This document shows, piece after piece, positions 50,601 through 64,000 of a stretch of DNA of 64,000 bases. A program made the position numbers and the translations under genes. Position 1 is the stretch's first letter, and every line of letters begins with the position of its first letter. A model generated the notes under the pieces. It was not told the origin of the DNA, made no database searches, and saw only the letters and a program-made list of their open reading frames with translations. The stretch is from Tubiluchus corallicola (taxonomy: Eukaryota; Priapulida; Priapulimorpha; Priapulimorphida; Tubiluchidae). The DNA lies in assembly GCA_030141605.1 (NCBI GenBank), contig JAQGDQ010000105.1, forward strand, positions 555,397 to 619,396, read 5' to 3'.

Positions 50601-53600
50601 TCATTTGCAGTTATGTCTAGCTGCACAATTTCCTAAAACTGCCGTCGCTCTTGAAACATTATAATTAACGATTGTTCTGCAATAAATAACACAATAAACG
50701 TTTATGTCTCATGGCGTTTAGTTTGGCTATTGTCACGTGAAAAACGTATAGCTCTGCAGTTAGCATGCTCTGTATGCGTCATTAGGCATTAATTCACGCT
50801 AAGGCAATATTTACAAATCTGTTCAAAAATTTATATTTTCAATTAGAAGATGGAAAAGGGTGAGCAGATGGCTGTGCGTTTTCAATTAAGAAAAATGTTC
50901 TGCCTCGCGTTTGTTCTGATTGAAACGCATCTGCAACTTTGAGAACGAAAGCAAGATGTGTCAAACACTTCGAAAGGCGGGATGTCATCTGTCAAAATCA
51001 GCCAACATGTTCTATGCTTATTTTCTGACCAATCGTTATGTCTACTTCTCATAAGAAATTCTGGTTGCAAAAGTTATAAAAATTTTTGGCATGTTTATGT
51101 TGCCGGTCACATACATTCTCTCGCAAAAACTTGGCTGTAGAAACAGCTCTCTTTTTATAATGTAACAGGTAACTTACTAAAACACTGCTGGTTATAACGT
51201 GCGAATGAATTGCGAGGACTGCTGACAAAGCCAGCAAGAGAAAATGAAATAATTATCCAGCAAAAAAGCAAGCAAGCGCGTGTGTGTCGTTCAGTGGCAA
51301 AAAAACCGCAAAAGTTTATTTTTTAACATGAAATGTTACTCTTATTTTTTTCTCCCACATTACTGGCGCTCGGGCGTTCCACTCAGGACTATCTTGTCAG
51401 TAGGCAGCTCATAGTAAGGACTGTGCCGTGTGGTATTTACTGAGCGTCTTTTTGCACAAAATATACTTCCGTATAGTCTATAGAAATGGAGTAAAAGCAA
51501 AACTGAATTATTGGTTACTTGATACCAGTAATATATAATTAAGAGTTGTTTCGAGTCGTAGTATTACGATGATTAGTTTTAAATCATTGATTATTATCTT
51601 TCTGATTGTTTTATTCATCCTTTCTGATTGTTTTATTCATCATCTGCAGGTTTTCTTCTAAAATGCACTCGCAGCCGCACGCCAGCTAGTATCTTATCTT
51701 AAATAAAAAGGAACAGACAATCAAATTACCCTTGATGTTTCAGGAAGTGTCTGCCAGGTCAGCTTCTTCTAATTAACTCTGACACGAGTCACATGATCAA
51801 GTAAAATTTTCATGAAATCCTGTCTACCAATGGAATTTATAATCAAATTTCTCCTCTGCCCAAACTGCTAGGCGATTTTGCTTGACAGGATAATTTTATT
51901 TACGCCGCCACTATTATTTTAACCCATTGTCTTTCCACTAAGTGCATATCCCTCAAAGTGACGCAGTTTGTCACTACAATTTAAGGGTGGAAGTTTGGAA
52001 GACGAATTTGGAAGGGGAAAGTGTTATTCAGTCTTGGAGAAACCAGAGAAATTATTATTTAAATGAATACCCTTAATTGCGAATAGGGATTACCTATTAT
52101 TCTGAAATTATTTTCGGTCTTTCGTCTAGTGGTTCTTTTGAGTTGCATTAAGATACTTTGTTAATGTGTGAGACACAAAAATCCTGTGTAGGCCGTCGTT
52201 GAAATTAGTTTTAGCTTAGATGAGATTCGGTTGAATGTTTATTTTCAGGTTTGCATAAATGCATAATTCCAATAAACAACTGAATTGACCCAATATTGAA
52301 ATAAGCCTATACACGATAGCTTAAAAAATCGCCCGGCACTAATTCTTCGCATAGCTGAAATGCAGTGCGGCTTTAAAAAATACTTCCTAACCTAAAATAT
52401 TCAATTTTATTTAGTAGTCACTTTTGTTCGACTTAAACAATATAACAACAAGGCCGGTAATTAATCAAGCTGGAAGTAAAAGTTTTACCCACTTAGATCT
52501 GTAAAAGAAGAGCACAGGAATTTCTGCAGACATCTGGAAAATGTCAAAGATTAGGAGGCTAATATAGTTGTGAAAAGCCGCGTATTTGTGCGCATATTTG
52601 TCTCGCACACGTCTTTAGCAACCTTTATTTTACGCCCAACGTTTGCTCTATGTCTATTCGTCATTTCATAACGTTATAAAGTCTGAACGATAATAATGAT
52701 AACCACAGAGACATTTTGGAGTGCAGGAACTGTGCTTACTGTTGTTGCCATTTTGTTCATGCAACAAATGATCAATAATAAAAATCAAATTAAACTTGAC
52801 AGAATAGAAAACAAAGAAACCGCTATTTTTGCATCGTTTGATAACTTTAAGGGCAGTCACTTGCTCAACAGTATTGTCAATACGCACGACACACGACTTG
52901 AATACCGCCTACAGACGTACAATAATATAGCGCAACTTTTCTGACTATTCAGTAAATTCAGTATAACCCTTAGTTGTTTTTTTACGTTAACTAACAGTTT
53001 AACAACCACGTTCACAATTCCCAAGTATTCTGACACAAAGCAAACAAGAAGAGGATTCAATCGAGATTTTTCTTCACCGAGCAACGTTGTTGAGTAATTT
53101 GAACAACATGCAAATTGCACCCCATAAATTGTTTATAACGTCAAAACGCAGATAATTAATGCGTTATAGAGTGCTTAGCGTTTCTAGTATGATATATACG
53201 ATGTAATATAACCGCCATGGCACAACATTAGACTGCTCGTTAAAAACAATCGCTTTGTTAAAAACCTCAGAAGACAAACATGCTCACGAATTCGCTATTG
53301 ATTGGCCGTTGGAAATTTTTAATTAAATCAGGCGAGTATTAAATCAAATACATTTGCCTGTTAATAAATACTGGTAGTCTGCGATCAATCGTCCTTGAAA
53401 ATAAGCAACCAGACAAACTTCAGATAAACCAAGAAGCCAATTTAGTGTGTCAGAGAGTCTCCCACTTTCTAGGCAAATTTTCTGAGAATGTGATTCAATA
53501 TATATTTATTGGCCCTTCTCCTCCATGGAAGTAAAACTGCTATCAGTGTCTATATTAATTTATCTAGATTCATGACTACCACACTTCAACGTCAGTTTAA

Positions 53601-53621
53601 CAACATTTTTACTTATTTTCC

Positions 53622-53652
<31 letters not shown>

Positions 53653-53770
53653 CCCGTTTTTGCTACTGTTGTTGTTGCTGTTGCTGTTGCTGCGGCATTG
53701 TTATTTCTGTTGTTGCTGCTGGCGGTCATGGTGTTGATACTACATCAGTCACCGTCGCTGTCGTTAACTC
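53622..53770. repeat. TTG/GCT trinucleotide repeat region
   Basis: (TTG)n at 53622-53650, then degenerate GTT/GCT units to about 53770. Cys- and Val/Ala-rich frames are artefacts. Confidence 0.9.
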
Positions 53771-54128
53771 GGTGACTCACTGCTGTTGCTATATTTAGTG
53801 TTACTCTGTCTGTCAAACTGTACAACGTAAATTTTACCTAATTTTTTAATCTTTTAGCGTCAAGTAAAATTAAGAAAACTACTATTGGATTTCGTTTTTA
53901 CCATTTAATTCCGCATAGCAAATAAAGTGTAGATTTTACATTAAATTTTTACCGTTGCGCATGCTGTTTTATTTTGATTTCCCTAGAGAATTGCATCACG
54001 TGTACGCTTGCTGTATAAGTAGCATGATTTTAAATTCCTTATTGCAGATTGTCAATCAAATGTATTTGAAAAATATCAAGGCACAAGGATACGACTATAT
54101 AGGCGGCGGCGCATAGCTTACTATCTTA

Positions 54129-54322
<194 letters not shown>

Positions 54323-54981
54323 CCTGCCTCCCTCACTCTCCTTCCCACATTCTTGCTGTTTCTTACGCTTTTTTCTTTACAGCCCGCATTTTTTTCCGTA
54401 ACAAAGTCATGTTCAATCTCTCAAACCAACGCGTAATGATGAGGATTTATGGCGCCCGTCGATGACACCGTGTAATGTTTCTCTAATAGCCAACGTTCCC
54501 AGAGTCCCCGTTGCACTTAACTTGTGCTTACGGCTACATACACGTTTCATTACAAACTACAAGTGTTGCTACGCCTAATAAGCTGTTTGTGCTGAATTAT
54601 ATACAGTAATGTTTATGCAGTAAGATAATTATCAGGCATGCAATAATGGCAATTAAAACGTATATTCGTTGTGAAGATGCGTGCGATGGAGCCTGACATT
54701 AATCTGACGTCATCTTGCGTCATAAAATCCGCCTCAACTGCGCTGTAAACATCACTTGATCTATTGGCCGGACATGCCCATCTTATGCAAACACTAAAGC
54801 ATAATGACCTATAGTGGTCTCCGACAGAGCTTGAACATTATTTGCCAGAGGGAGAGAGAGAGAAGCCATAAATTATTGTACAATAATTGCTACAGTAATA
54901 TCGTGCATATGAATGGCTAGCTAAAATGTACGTCTGCCTCTCTGTCCATTGTCTTGTGTCAGCATTATTTCTTTATTTTGT

Positions 54982-54982
<1 letters not shown>

Positions 54983-55080
<98 letters not shown>

Positions 55081-55097
55081 GAAAATAATAATAATAT
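54983..55097. repeat. (AAT)n microsatellite
   Basis: Thirty-three uninterrupted AAT units to 55080, followed by GAA and a few more units. Confidence 0.98.
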
Positions 55098-58000
55098 TGA
55101 TAATCTTGCCACCAGGTTTTCTGACTTAAAGGCGGCAACCAACGTGTAAAGTCCTACTATGGAAGAATATGAACAGTACCTTGCATACTGGAACACTTTT
55201 TGAATCAAAGACACATCAATATCCTGTGGGTCTTAAAAGTTTCATATTAATATATTTCTCTTAAACCAGACTATTAGTCGCAGTACAAAATCAAGAGTTG
55301 CATTCTGGTAGAATGTTATTAAGTGACTATTTGAATGGTCTGAATCAACTGTAACAGTGTGACTACGCGTACAAGAACAAATAGAGCTTATGTTAGATTT
55401 GCCTCCATTTTTATTCCATGTGCGTCCCGAAATTTCCAGTGCTGCCCTGCGGAGAAAAGTCATTCTCACCCGGAGACTTGGAAAGAAGCCATTGATTTTC
55501 CCCGGCAAATTTTCTGAACCCACTGAGTGTCGAATGTTCGAGAAATTATTGCTGGCTTTTTGTCACACTACTGCCTTGCTTTTCCTATAAAGTATCGTAG
55601 CCCTAATAGTTTGTTTTATTACACTTCTGCAGCAAAAGCCTTTTTTATTCTGCGTGTAGATGAATAATCCTGGTAACTGGACAAAAGTATTACGAGTTTT
55701 ACTCTAATACAAATAAAAGCTTGGAGGAAACATTGCCTATTATTATAAAATAAACAGGGGATTTCTATTATCCAGAGCGTTCGCCGTTATTACATGCGCT
55801 TTACTCAATAAATGATAAACATTGGTTTAAAGGTAATAATATCTGTTATGATTGTTAGCGAGATCCCTCTTAGGTAAAGTTTACAGTGGGTGCCCTTGCG
55901 TACTGAAACGCGGCCCATAGCTCGTTAGTGCCATGAACTTTGCATCGAGTAAGATTAATGTGGCAGTAAAGTAAGAGGTTTTCTGACGCCTAAAGAGCAA
56001 AAAAGTTTGTACTGCTCAATTGCAAAGTTGCTATAACGCTTAGCAAAAGAATTCAATAGCCTTAAAGTTTGGAACTGCAACATACGTGTATTCTTCTATA
56101 CATTTCGGTAATCTTCGGTGTTCAACGACAGGGCCTACCTAATACAGTTGGTTGTGACAGGCCAGAGATTTGTTCACCATAAATGAATACTCTGTAAAGT
56201 AAAAACACAACCAGGCAGGTGTTTTAGCCACACGTATGCATCGTCTCTTAATGTATACCGTCGGTAAACCTGGAGCACTCTTTCCTGGCGTCACACATCT
56301 TTTTTACTGACCATGCAGACTTGGCTTAGCTGATTGCAATTTTAATTAGTTAAGCACATGTCATGATCATTCAGCTTTCTTCCTCAGCCCCAGCAATACA
56401 TTTTTTGTCTTCGTAAAGACTACGGCGTTATGATTGCGCAAGAATACGTTGCGACCAATTTGTCAGAAATGCAGTTAACAGACCCATGCTCAGTTTCAAG
56501 TGTATGATTGTTAATTAAGCTAGGCATTAGTTTTGACACACGGGCTTAACACAAGGGTCAACTAGCGAATGAACACAAATAAGTGGATATTTGGCAACAT
56601 AACCCGGTAACTTGGTTATAATGAAATATCCAGTTGAAATGAATCAAGTATCCATTTACCAAACGTTCGGTGCCCAAAGCGTCCTACAATTATTATTGCA
56701 TCCTGACTGAAACGTCCAGAATGGGAGGCGTAACTACATTACTACATGCATTGCTGCAAGTACAGCGTTTTGCTGATAATGGAGAATTGACAAGTCGCCA
56801 GTCTCATTAAACGCTCATCTAATTGCTAGTAAGGACAATGTCATTGCCTGACGCTTAAAAGAGACGGCATGATAGAAATAGCTGCTTCGTTAACATGAAG
56901 AGTTTCTGTGACAAGGCGAAATTTGTTGGACAGCCGTCGAGAAAAACACAAACAGAGAAATGAACTGATTGATCGGTGACAGATTTCCGGCTTGTGTGTC
57001 TGCTGTAGGTGAAGAATTGATGAAAGTTCCTTTAAAATACTTATCTGAATCGTGTCCGCTGCTAATCCTAGAAAATTACTCCACAAAACAAGTTCTTTAC
57101 ATTTATTACTTATTATTATTATTTGTTCCTTTGCGGTCGTCACGTATCTAAAATTGCTTTTTAAGTGTTTAACACCATACTATAAACTTTAATATGAGTA
57201 GTAAATGTTTACGTATATTTATTCTAGTTAGAATAATTTCACCTTTCGTAGTGATATCACCATGACTTAGTTTCTTTAGCAAACCCTCTATAATGTCATA
57301 CGTACCATGAAAATATGAAGAGCAGGCTCATTCTTTTTTAACATTGCGCACAGTAAATTCCACAATATATGAAGACAAAGCTTGTAATTTGTTGTAATTA
57401 TTTCACTTTATCTTGCAGCTATTTGTCAATGTGTCATCTCCATTCACTATTCACAGGCAATCATGCAGAAAGGTATCAGCAGAAGCTGTCAGATACAACA
57501 TTTATGGAATAACATGCACTGTTGGGGATTCTTGCAGAATTTAATATCTAGTGATAAGTTTGTCAGATCAGTTATTGTTGTTTAAACTGTTAGCACGCCT
57601 GGACACTATCCACTAAACTTGAACAAAATTTTATTGGGATTGCATCAAGAAGAGAAACAGTCAGAAAAATTTGCCATTTTTTAAATGTTTTGTTTACTAA
57701 TATATTGGTCTAGTGAACGCTGTAATAACTATTGTCTTTCAACCATTAGTACACTGATGCATGGGGACACAAATTAACCATTTGACGTGGAAAATAGAAT
57801 CGCTGGGTAAAAATAGAAGTCACAACATGTACTTCAATTCAGATCCACACGTTAAGACTTTTTTGTTCATTCAATTATTGTTCATCCCATTAGAGTGTTT
57901 TTCTTTCTATTGAAGTCGCGGACGTGACTATCCGCTAATTTCAGTAAAAAAGTTAGAACAAGTAACACATTTTATTACATGAAAATTATATCCAGTAACT

Positions 58001-59683
58001 CACCTGTTGTTAGCCAAGAACCTAGATCCTAGACCCTGCTCTGTTAGACCCTGCATTTTTATAATGCGGTAGAACGATTGTGTGATAGGCAAAAGTTGTG
58101 TAGACAATGTAATTGAATGCTAAACACTGGTCAAGCAGATCAGTTAACTAATAATAATAATAGTACGGGTCACAAGCAGCTACATTGTAACTTCTGATCA
58201 TGGTCATATAATATGTGTACACAATTCTACCGATAGTATAAAAGCTGTGCAACCAATGACTTTCATACAGAGGAGTCCAAGCGACCGGAACTGTTAATTT
58301 TGAATAAAAGAACTGATGCTATAACAGCAATTAAGTACATTGATTGTTTACTCGAATAAAAAACACACATCGCGGCTGATGGTGCTTTTTTATAATTTTT
58401 ACAAATATAATGAGCGTGCATCTTTTATTGAGTACTATAGATTTGGGGGGGGGGGGTACAAAGCAAGACATGAGAGACATAAGGCACAGTTAGTTTGTTA
58501 ATAATAATAATATTAATAATAATAAATCCTTACTTGAAAAAGCTATTTACAAACCTTCTATTTGTAGGGAAGATTTTAAGAAAAACACATTTATAACATT
58601 GTTTATTAAATCAAAAACTCCTAAATGGACGGCTCGTCTATAAAACGGTCAATTTTCACACATTTTTGTTTAATGCTTCAAAATTATACCTTGCATTAAC
58701 GTTTTGTCGGAAAAAAAGACAACCTACTTAACAAAGGTGATATTTGCAACATTATATTCGGTATTCTTATTGTTTATTTATTTCGACAGCTGACAAAAAG
58801 TACAATATTTATAAAAATGAAATAACAACAGCAATGATGGACAAAAAGAACAAAGGAGATGCCAAATCTACTGTCTTATTCAAATGTGATTACAAAAGTA
58901 TTGCAGAACAGTAAGTAGGTCCTAAAAATGAATAAACTCGAGTGATTAATTACTCAGCTCTGCAAAAATCATTTGAGGAAAAATCATTTTACTTTCTGAA
59001 TGAATAACAATGCCACGGGAAATGGAACGAACGTAAATTGTAACTCATTGTTGAAAGTTTTCTGGTCTTTCTTCAATAACTTCCATCCAGAAAAATAATG
59101 GGAAAAGTGGGACTGTACTCGGTAACATTAAGGGAAAATTTATGGGGACGTTTATCTACGGCTAGCCTAGCACAATGAAACGCCCTCGAAATGAGGAAAT
59201 TTATGTGAAATCTTTATGTAAGCTCAACGTGAGCGTTACAAATGTTAGACATTGAAATATAAATTATAAGAAAAACAAGGTGAATTCGCAGCAGATATTG
59301 CCATTTAAGCATTTTTATTATCTTATACGTTGCTATTATATATATAACTAAATGTTCGTATATCCTACAATATCGGTGTTTGTAGAAGAAATTAGAAAAG
59401 TAAGGCTAAGACTAGCATGCGGCTTCTGTTTTACCATTTCTCTTTAGTTTATGCAATCATTTTATTTCAAAAATGTACAAACTCATAATTATAATAAAAA
59501 ATACAGAGGACAAGCCAATTATATAGTTGTCAATGTCTTGGCTGAAAACAACAACAAACCAATTAGCTTCTCAGTTACAGTGGCGAGATATATATAAGGC
59601 ATTTAAGTCAATAAGGTAAAAAAGAGAAATTAAATTATTTGAACACTAGTACAAGCCAAGTAATAGACCTATTAATATTAACT

Positions 59684-60469
59684 AGCAAAGGCCCCGCAAA
59701 AGATTTTGCGTAAAAAACCACGTGTAATCGATAATACGCGAGCATCCTACCTAGTCCTCATGTATAACGCAAAGCCCGTAACATCATGCCTACTGTCTGT
59801 TTAACTAACGCAAAGCCTGTAGCTTTTTGCTGAATTAAAGCTATAAGATTACAGCAGAGTACAATGGATGACGTCACAACAATAGCTTTGCGTCAGCAGT
59901 TTTCTAAGCGAAAATTGCCGAAAATAGAACTCCTAATTAACTCGCCGGTACTCCTCTCAGTGGACCTGCCCTAAAATATAGCCCACATCATCGCATAGCC
60001 CCGTTCTTCCTTTTTGTAAAGAGCTATATATCTCCTTCCGAGAGTTTCACCAGGCGCCGCTAGAACGTTTTTTCCGCAGGCTGTTTGGTCAAAATTTCGA
60101 AAAAATCGCGAGTTGGGTCCGGGAAAACGCCCGTTGCGGGGCGCCGTGGTCCTCTCGCGAATTCTAAATATGCCTACTACACCCACTGCTGAACGGGCTA
60201 TCTATCCGTACCCAGCACCCCCCTCGGCCCGTTCCCGTTCTCTACATCTCAGCCGTATAACTTTTGCAAAAAACGGCCGAAAAATGGCCATTTTTGGAGG
60301 TTTTTCGCCTCCCCTTCCTCTCAGTGGGCCCGATTCGAAAAATAAACCATCAATGGCACGACACTAGATCGAGACCTTTCGTTTGATGTATAGATCGCCG
60401 CAAATGGTGCCGTCGTCGAAGCTGTAGCCTCGAATCTTATATATATACCAAGAATATTAATATAAGAGA
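59684..60469 (-). mobile_element. Array unit X1, Helitron-like non-autonomous repeat
   Basis: About 790 bases, near-identical to X2 (61870-62694). Read on the minus strand it begins TCTCTTATATTAATATTC, as Helitron 5' ends often begin TC. It ends with a hairpin (CGCAAAA-TC-TTTTGCG, 59695-59710), then GGGCCTTTG, then CTAG, then T, which fits the rule of a hairpin about ten bases before a CTRR end. GC-rich core with frames on both strands, but no ATG-started frame conserved in both copies and no Rep or helicase motif. Contains a TGACGTCA site (59869-59876). Helitron assignment is inference from termini only. Confidence 0.55.
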
Positions 60470-61150
60470 CTAGCCAAACCCCACAAAAAGAATTTTGTGC
60501 ACAAATCAACACACAACCCACACCACACCACTCCACCTCATCACACCACACCATACCACTCCACCCCATCGCACCACACTGCACCACACAATACCACCAC
60601 ACCGCACCACACCACACCATACCACCTACACACCACACCACCCACACCATACCACTCCACCACATCACACCACACCACACCATACCACTGCAGCACACTG
60701 CACCACCCACACACCACACCACACCACACCACCCACACCATACGACTCCACCACATCACACCACACTGCACCACACCATACCACTGCACTGCACCACCCA
60801 CACACCACACCACACCACCCACACCATAATACTCCACCACATCACACCGCACTGCACCACAACACCCACCCACCCACCCACACACCACGCCACCCACTCC
60901 ATACCACACTACCCACACCACACCCCACACACCCTATCATCCCACCACACCATCCATAGCACAACACACAGCACACCACCACCACACCACATCAAATCCA
61001 CCACCTCACGTGGTGATCAAGATGATGATGATGATGATGGTGGCAACGATGACGACACCTATAGCACAAGCACCAACAGCACAGCATTACAACAAAACCA
61101 TTACAAACATTTTTCACAAAGTTGAAACTATGTGCTATAATATAATAAAT
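60470..61150 (-). mobile_element. Array unit Y1 with C/A-rich satellite
   Basis: Starts (plus-strand view) CTAGCCAAACCCCACAAAA with a hairpin CACAAAA..TTTTGTG (60482-60499). About 500 bases of CACCACACC-type minisatellite follow (60507-61010). The unit ends with a unique tail (61011-61150) that includes a short GAT repeat and ends TATAATATAATAAAT. On the minus strand the order hairpin, GGGTTTGG, CTAG, T again resembles a Helitron 3' end. No protein. Confidence 0.5.
60507..61010. repeat. C/A-rich minisatellite, first block
   Basis: Units such as CACCACACCATACCACTC recur with a loose 10- to 30-base period. The plus strand is nearly devoid of G. All His/Thr/Pro or Val/Trp/Gly frames are artefacts of the absence of stop codons. 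Confidence 0.9.
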
Positions 61151-61869
61151 AGCAAAGGCCCCGCAAAAAGAATTTTGTGCACAAATCAACACACAACCCA
61201 CACCACACCACTCCACCTCATCACACCACACTGCACCACACCATACCACTCCACCCCATCTCACCACACTGCACCACACAATACCACCACACTGCACTGC
61301 ACCACACCATACCACCTACACACCACACCACCCACACCATACCACTCCACCACATCACACCACACTGCACCACACCATACCACTGCACCACCCACACACC
61401 ACATCACACCGCACAGCACCACACCACCCACACCATACCACTCCACCACATCACACCACACCGCACCACACCATACCACTGCAGCACACTGCACCACCCA
61501 CACACCACACCACACCACACCACACCATACGACTCCACCACATCACACCACACTGCACCACACCATACCACTGCACCGCACCACCCACCCACACACCACG
61601 CCACCCACTCCATACCACACTACCCACACCACACCCCACACACCCTATCATCCCACCACACCATCCATAGCACAACACACAAAGCACACCACCACCACAC
61701 CACATCAAATCCACCACCTCACGTGGTGATCATGATGTTGATGATGATGATGATGGTGGTGGCAACGATGACGACACCTATAGCACAAGCACCAACAGCA
61801 CAGCATTACAACAAAACCATTACAAACATTTTTCACAAAGTTGAAACTATGTGCTATAATATAATAAAT
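61151..61869 (-). mobile_element. Array unit Y2, tandem copy of Y1
   Basis: Same layout as Y1: the short terminus AGCAAAGGCCCCGCAAAA, a C/A satellite (61190-61725), and a nearly identical 140-base tail ending ATATAATAAAT. The satellite part differs by insertions and deletions of whole repeat units; the tail differs by a few bases only, which suggests a recent duplication. Confidence 0.6.
61190..61725. repeat. C/A-rich minisatellite, second block
   Basis: Second copy of the same satellite, in unit Y2, with the same strand asymmetry. Confidence 0.9.
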
Positions 61870-62621
61870 AGCAAAGGCCCTGCAAAAGATTTTGCGTATA
61901 AATACACGTGTAATCAATAATACGCGAACATCCTACCTAGTCCTCATTTATAACACAAAGCCCGTAACATCATGCCTACTGTTTGTTTAACTAACGAAAA
62001 CCCGTAGCGGGCAGCTTTTTGCTGAATTAAAGTTATAAGATTACAGCAGAGTACAATGGATGACGTCACAACAATAGCTTTGCGTCAGCAGTTTTCTAAG
62101 CGAAAATTCCGAAAAATAGAACATCTAATTAACTCGTCGGTACTCCTCTCAGTGGACGTGTCCCAACATATAGCCCACATCGTCGTGTATCCCCGTTCTT
62201 CCTCTTTCTAAAGAGCTATATATCTCCTTCCGAGAGTCCCACCGGGCGCCGCTAAAACGTTTTTCCCGCAGGCTGTTTGATCAAAATTTCGAAAAAATCG
62301 CGAGTTGGGTCCGGGAAAACGCCCGTTGCGGGGCGCCCTGGCCCTCTCGCGAATTCTAAATATGCCTACTACACCCACCGCTGAACGGGCTATCTATCCA
62401 TACCCAGTACCCCCCCGTTCCCGTTCTCTACATCTCAGCCGTATAACTTTTGCAAAAAACGGCCGAAAAAGGGCCATTTTTGGAGGTTTTTCGCCTCCCG
62501 TTCCTCCCGGTGGGCCCGATTCGAAAAATAAACCCCCAATGAGACGACACTAGATCGAGACCTTTCGTTTGATATATAGATCGCCGCAAACGGTGCCCTC
62601 GTCGAAGCTGTAGCCTCGAAT

Positions 62622-62667
<46 letters not shown>

Positions 62668-62694
62668 GCCCATACCAAGAATATTAATATAAGA
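61870..62694 (-). mobile_element. Array unit X2, copy of X1
   Basis: Same termini as X1 (AGCAAAGGCCCTGCAAAA with hairpin GCAAAA-GA-TTTTGC; right end AATATTAATATAAGA). The body is about 90 percent identical by eye, with a 6-base deletion and an expanded (TA)n run (62624-62665). The minus-strand frame open in X1 is broken here by a TAG in the IAL-K-E segment and by changes further on. TGACGTCA at 62061-62068 is conserved. Confidence 0.55.
62624..62665. repeat. (TA)n microsatellite
   Basis: Twenty-one TA units at the end of X2; the matching place in X1 has only about five. Confidence 0.98.
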
Positions 62695-63099
62695 GTATAG
62701 ATTGTTTATAATAAATGTGTAAATCATTGTTTAGTCAAAAGGAACAGAAAAATGAATAATGTGACTGCCACTTATTCTTAATGACCGCTTTTTCAACGAA
62801 GTTTACATTTTCGCAGATTAAGTTATAATTCTCAATTAAAAAGTTTCCCGACAAATTGAATGTCTCGATAGACGAATATTGACATTCCTCTTCCATGAAA
62901 TGTCATCGCGAAAATATCTGAATTCATTAAGTGTAGTAAAATGGAGCTATTGAACGCAACATAAGGAGAACCTAGAATCTAGTACGGGAGAATGGTCACC
63001 ATTCACCATTTTTGTCAACAGAATAAGGCAGAATTTTAAATTACGTTCGTCAGTTTGAGCATCTCACGTCAAAAGATAATTTTTTGACAAATAAACTAT

Positions 63100-63168
63100 A
63101 CTAGATTTCGATCCCGCTGCAAGCATTAGCGTTAAGACCAACAGCTAAGTGTTAGGTCCCGGTTTGCA
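63100..63168 (-). repeat. tRNA-derived SINE relic
   Basis: On the minus strand, A box-like TAGCTGTTGGTCTTAA is followed about 25 bases later by B box-like GGGATCGAAATC. The stems are not complementary enough for a real tRNA. Confidence 0.5.
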
Positions 63169-63860
63169 CAGTACCAAACTACATAAAAAATGCGTGCTGT
63201 TGTGATCTGTTATTTCGAGGAATGCCTGCAGTTATTTTTACTTAGGGAATCATTAGCAATGGAAAAGTCGCTGTGGCGTTCCCTGCTGGATCATCCCTAC
63301 TCTATACTAGAGCTTGAGTGTTAGGGAAGATAAGAGAACGTCCATTATGAGGACATTAATGCGTCATGTTCGAAGGAAAGTGGTGCTGTAGTTATCCCTG
63401 CCGTGGTGTGATATCAACTCAAGAGTTCATTTATTGGACAGTGTTATATTCTTGAGTGTACGGACAATGAGGGTTCTCATAAATCATTTTTATCCAAAGA
63501 ACCTTCGCTGAAGTTGTGTATTGGTTTTGAAGGCTTGAACTTGTCAGTATTTTGACTTGTGTTTGACGTCTGTTGCAACGTCATATGCAATTGGACGACA
63601 GCTTGATTCACTGTGCTTGACAAAACATTATATTAACGTAAATCACTTCGCAAAAAATTATCGTTACCAAAAATTAATCACATAGTTTCTTTATCATTAT
63701 CACCTTTCTAACACTGACAGAACAGTCGTTGCAGCAACCGCTGCTCATGTTATGACCGTCTCCACAACTATCACCACCCCTACCCGCCATCATCATCATC
63801 GTCGATGTCGCAGATATCATCGCCATGATCACTAATGCCACCATCGTCTTTACCATTTTC

Positions 63861-64000
<140 letters not shown>

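Noticed and set aside
52696-52944. 82-residue plus-strand frame with a possible N-terminal membrane segment (GTVLTVVAILFMQQM).
   Set aside because: Reads protein-like but matches no family I know, has no promoter or splice context, and is of a length expected by chance in 64 kb.
55390-55590. 66-residue plus frame in a locally GC-richer segment.
   Set aside because: No recognizable domain; the opposite strand is open as well. Could be a conserved non-coding element, but this cannot be judged from one sequence.
60113-60367. 84-residue frame (PGKRPLRGA to PSMARH) also open in the second X copy.
   Set aside because: No ATG (it would start at TTG). It survives in both copies mainly because they are recent duplicates, and the opposite strand is open in X1 too. 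The 6-base length difference is in frame but is weak evidence alone.
60495-61920. Long frames of 100-247 residues rich in His, Thr and Pro (plus) or Val, Trp and Gly (minus).
   Set aside because: They are translations of the C/A-rich minisatellite, which contains almost no stop codons in any frame; there is no protein-like composition and several frames are open at once.

Overview
The window is eukaryotic, almost certainly from an invertebrate animal. It is AT-rich, has interrupted genes with GT-AG introns of up to 34 kb, many long microsatellites, tRNA-derived SINE relics, non-LTR retrotransposon fragments and DNA-transposon-like inverted repeats, and no sign of operons. The clade cannot be fixed from the sequence.

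One gene can be supported. It is a metabotropic glutamate receptor (class C GPCR) on the minus strand, present as its last six coding exons. In transcript order these are 47444-47610, 12972-13142, 11725-11881, 5570-6100, 3611-4936 and 628-809. All five junctions agree in phase and read as one 843-residue frame. It starts inside the ligand-binding Venus-flytrap domain and continues through the nine-cysteine linker, the seven-helix domain and the cytoplasmic tail to a TAA stop. The signal peptide and roughly the first 130 residues were not found and probably lie beyond position 64000. The seven-helix region looks most like group II receptors (GRM2/GRM3). The lysine that binds the distal carboxylate of glutamate is Gln, and a small pocket residue is Phe, so the ligand may not be glutamate.

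Layout: 1-627 is 3' UTR and downstream sequence. Positions 628-13142 hold five exons with introns of 0.6 to 5.6 kb, and one of these introns carries a large inverted repeat (6816-7710). Positions 13143-47443 are a single 34.3-kb intron filled with microsatellites, a MITE-like element (29411-29719), a minisatellite (28473-28730), LINE tails (16.9 and 45.4-45.8 kb) and a foldback element (41655-41907). Positions 47611-64000 are most likely the next upstream intron. It ends in a striking four-unit head-to-tail repeat array (59684-62694). Each unit starts with a hairpin and a short common terminus that resemble, in the minus orientation, Helitron 3' ends.

No independent second gene could be supported on either strand. 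Most longer open frames outside the receptor are translated microsatellites.
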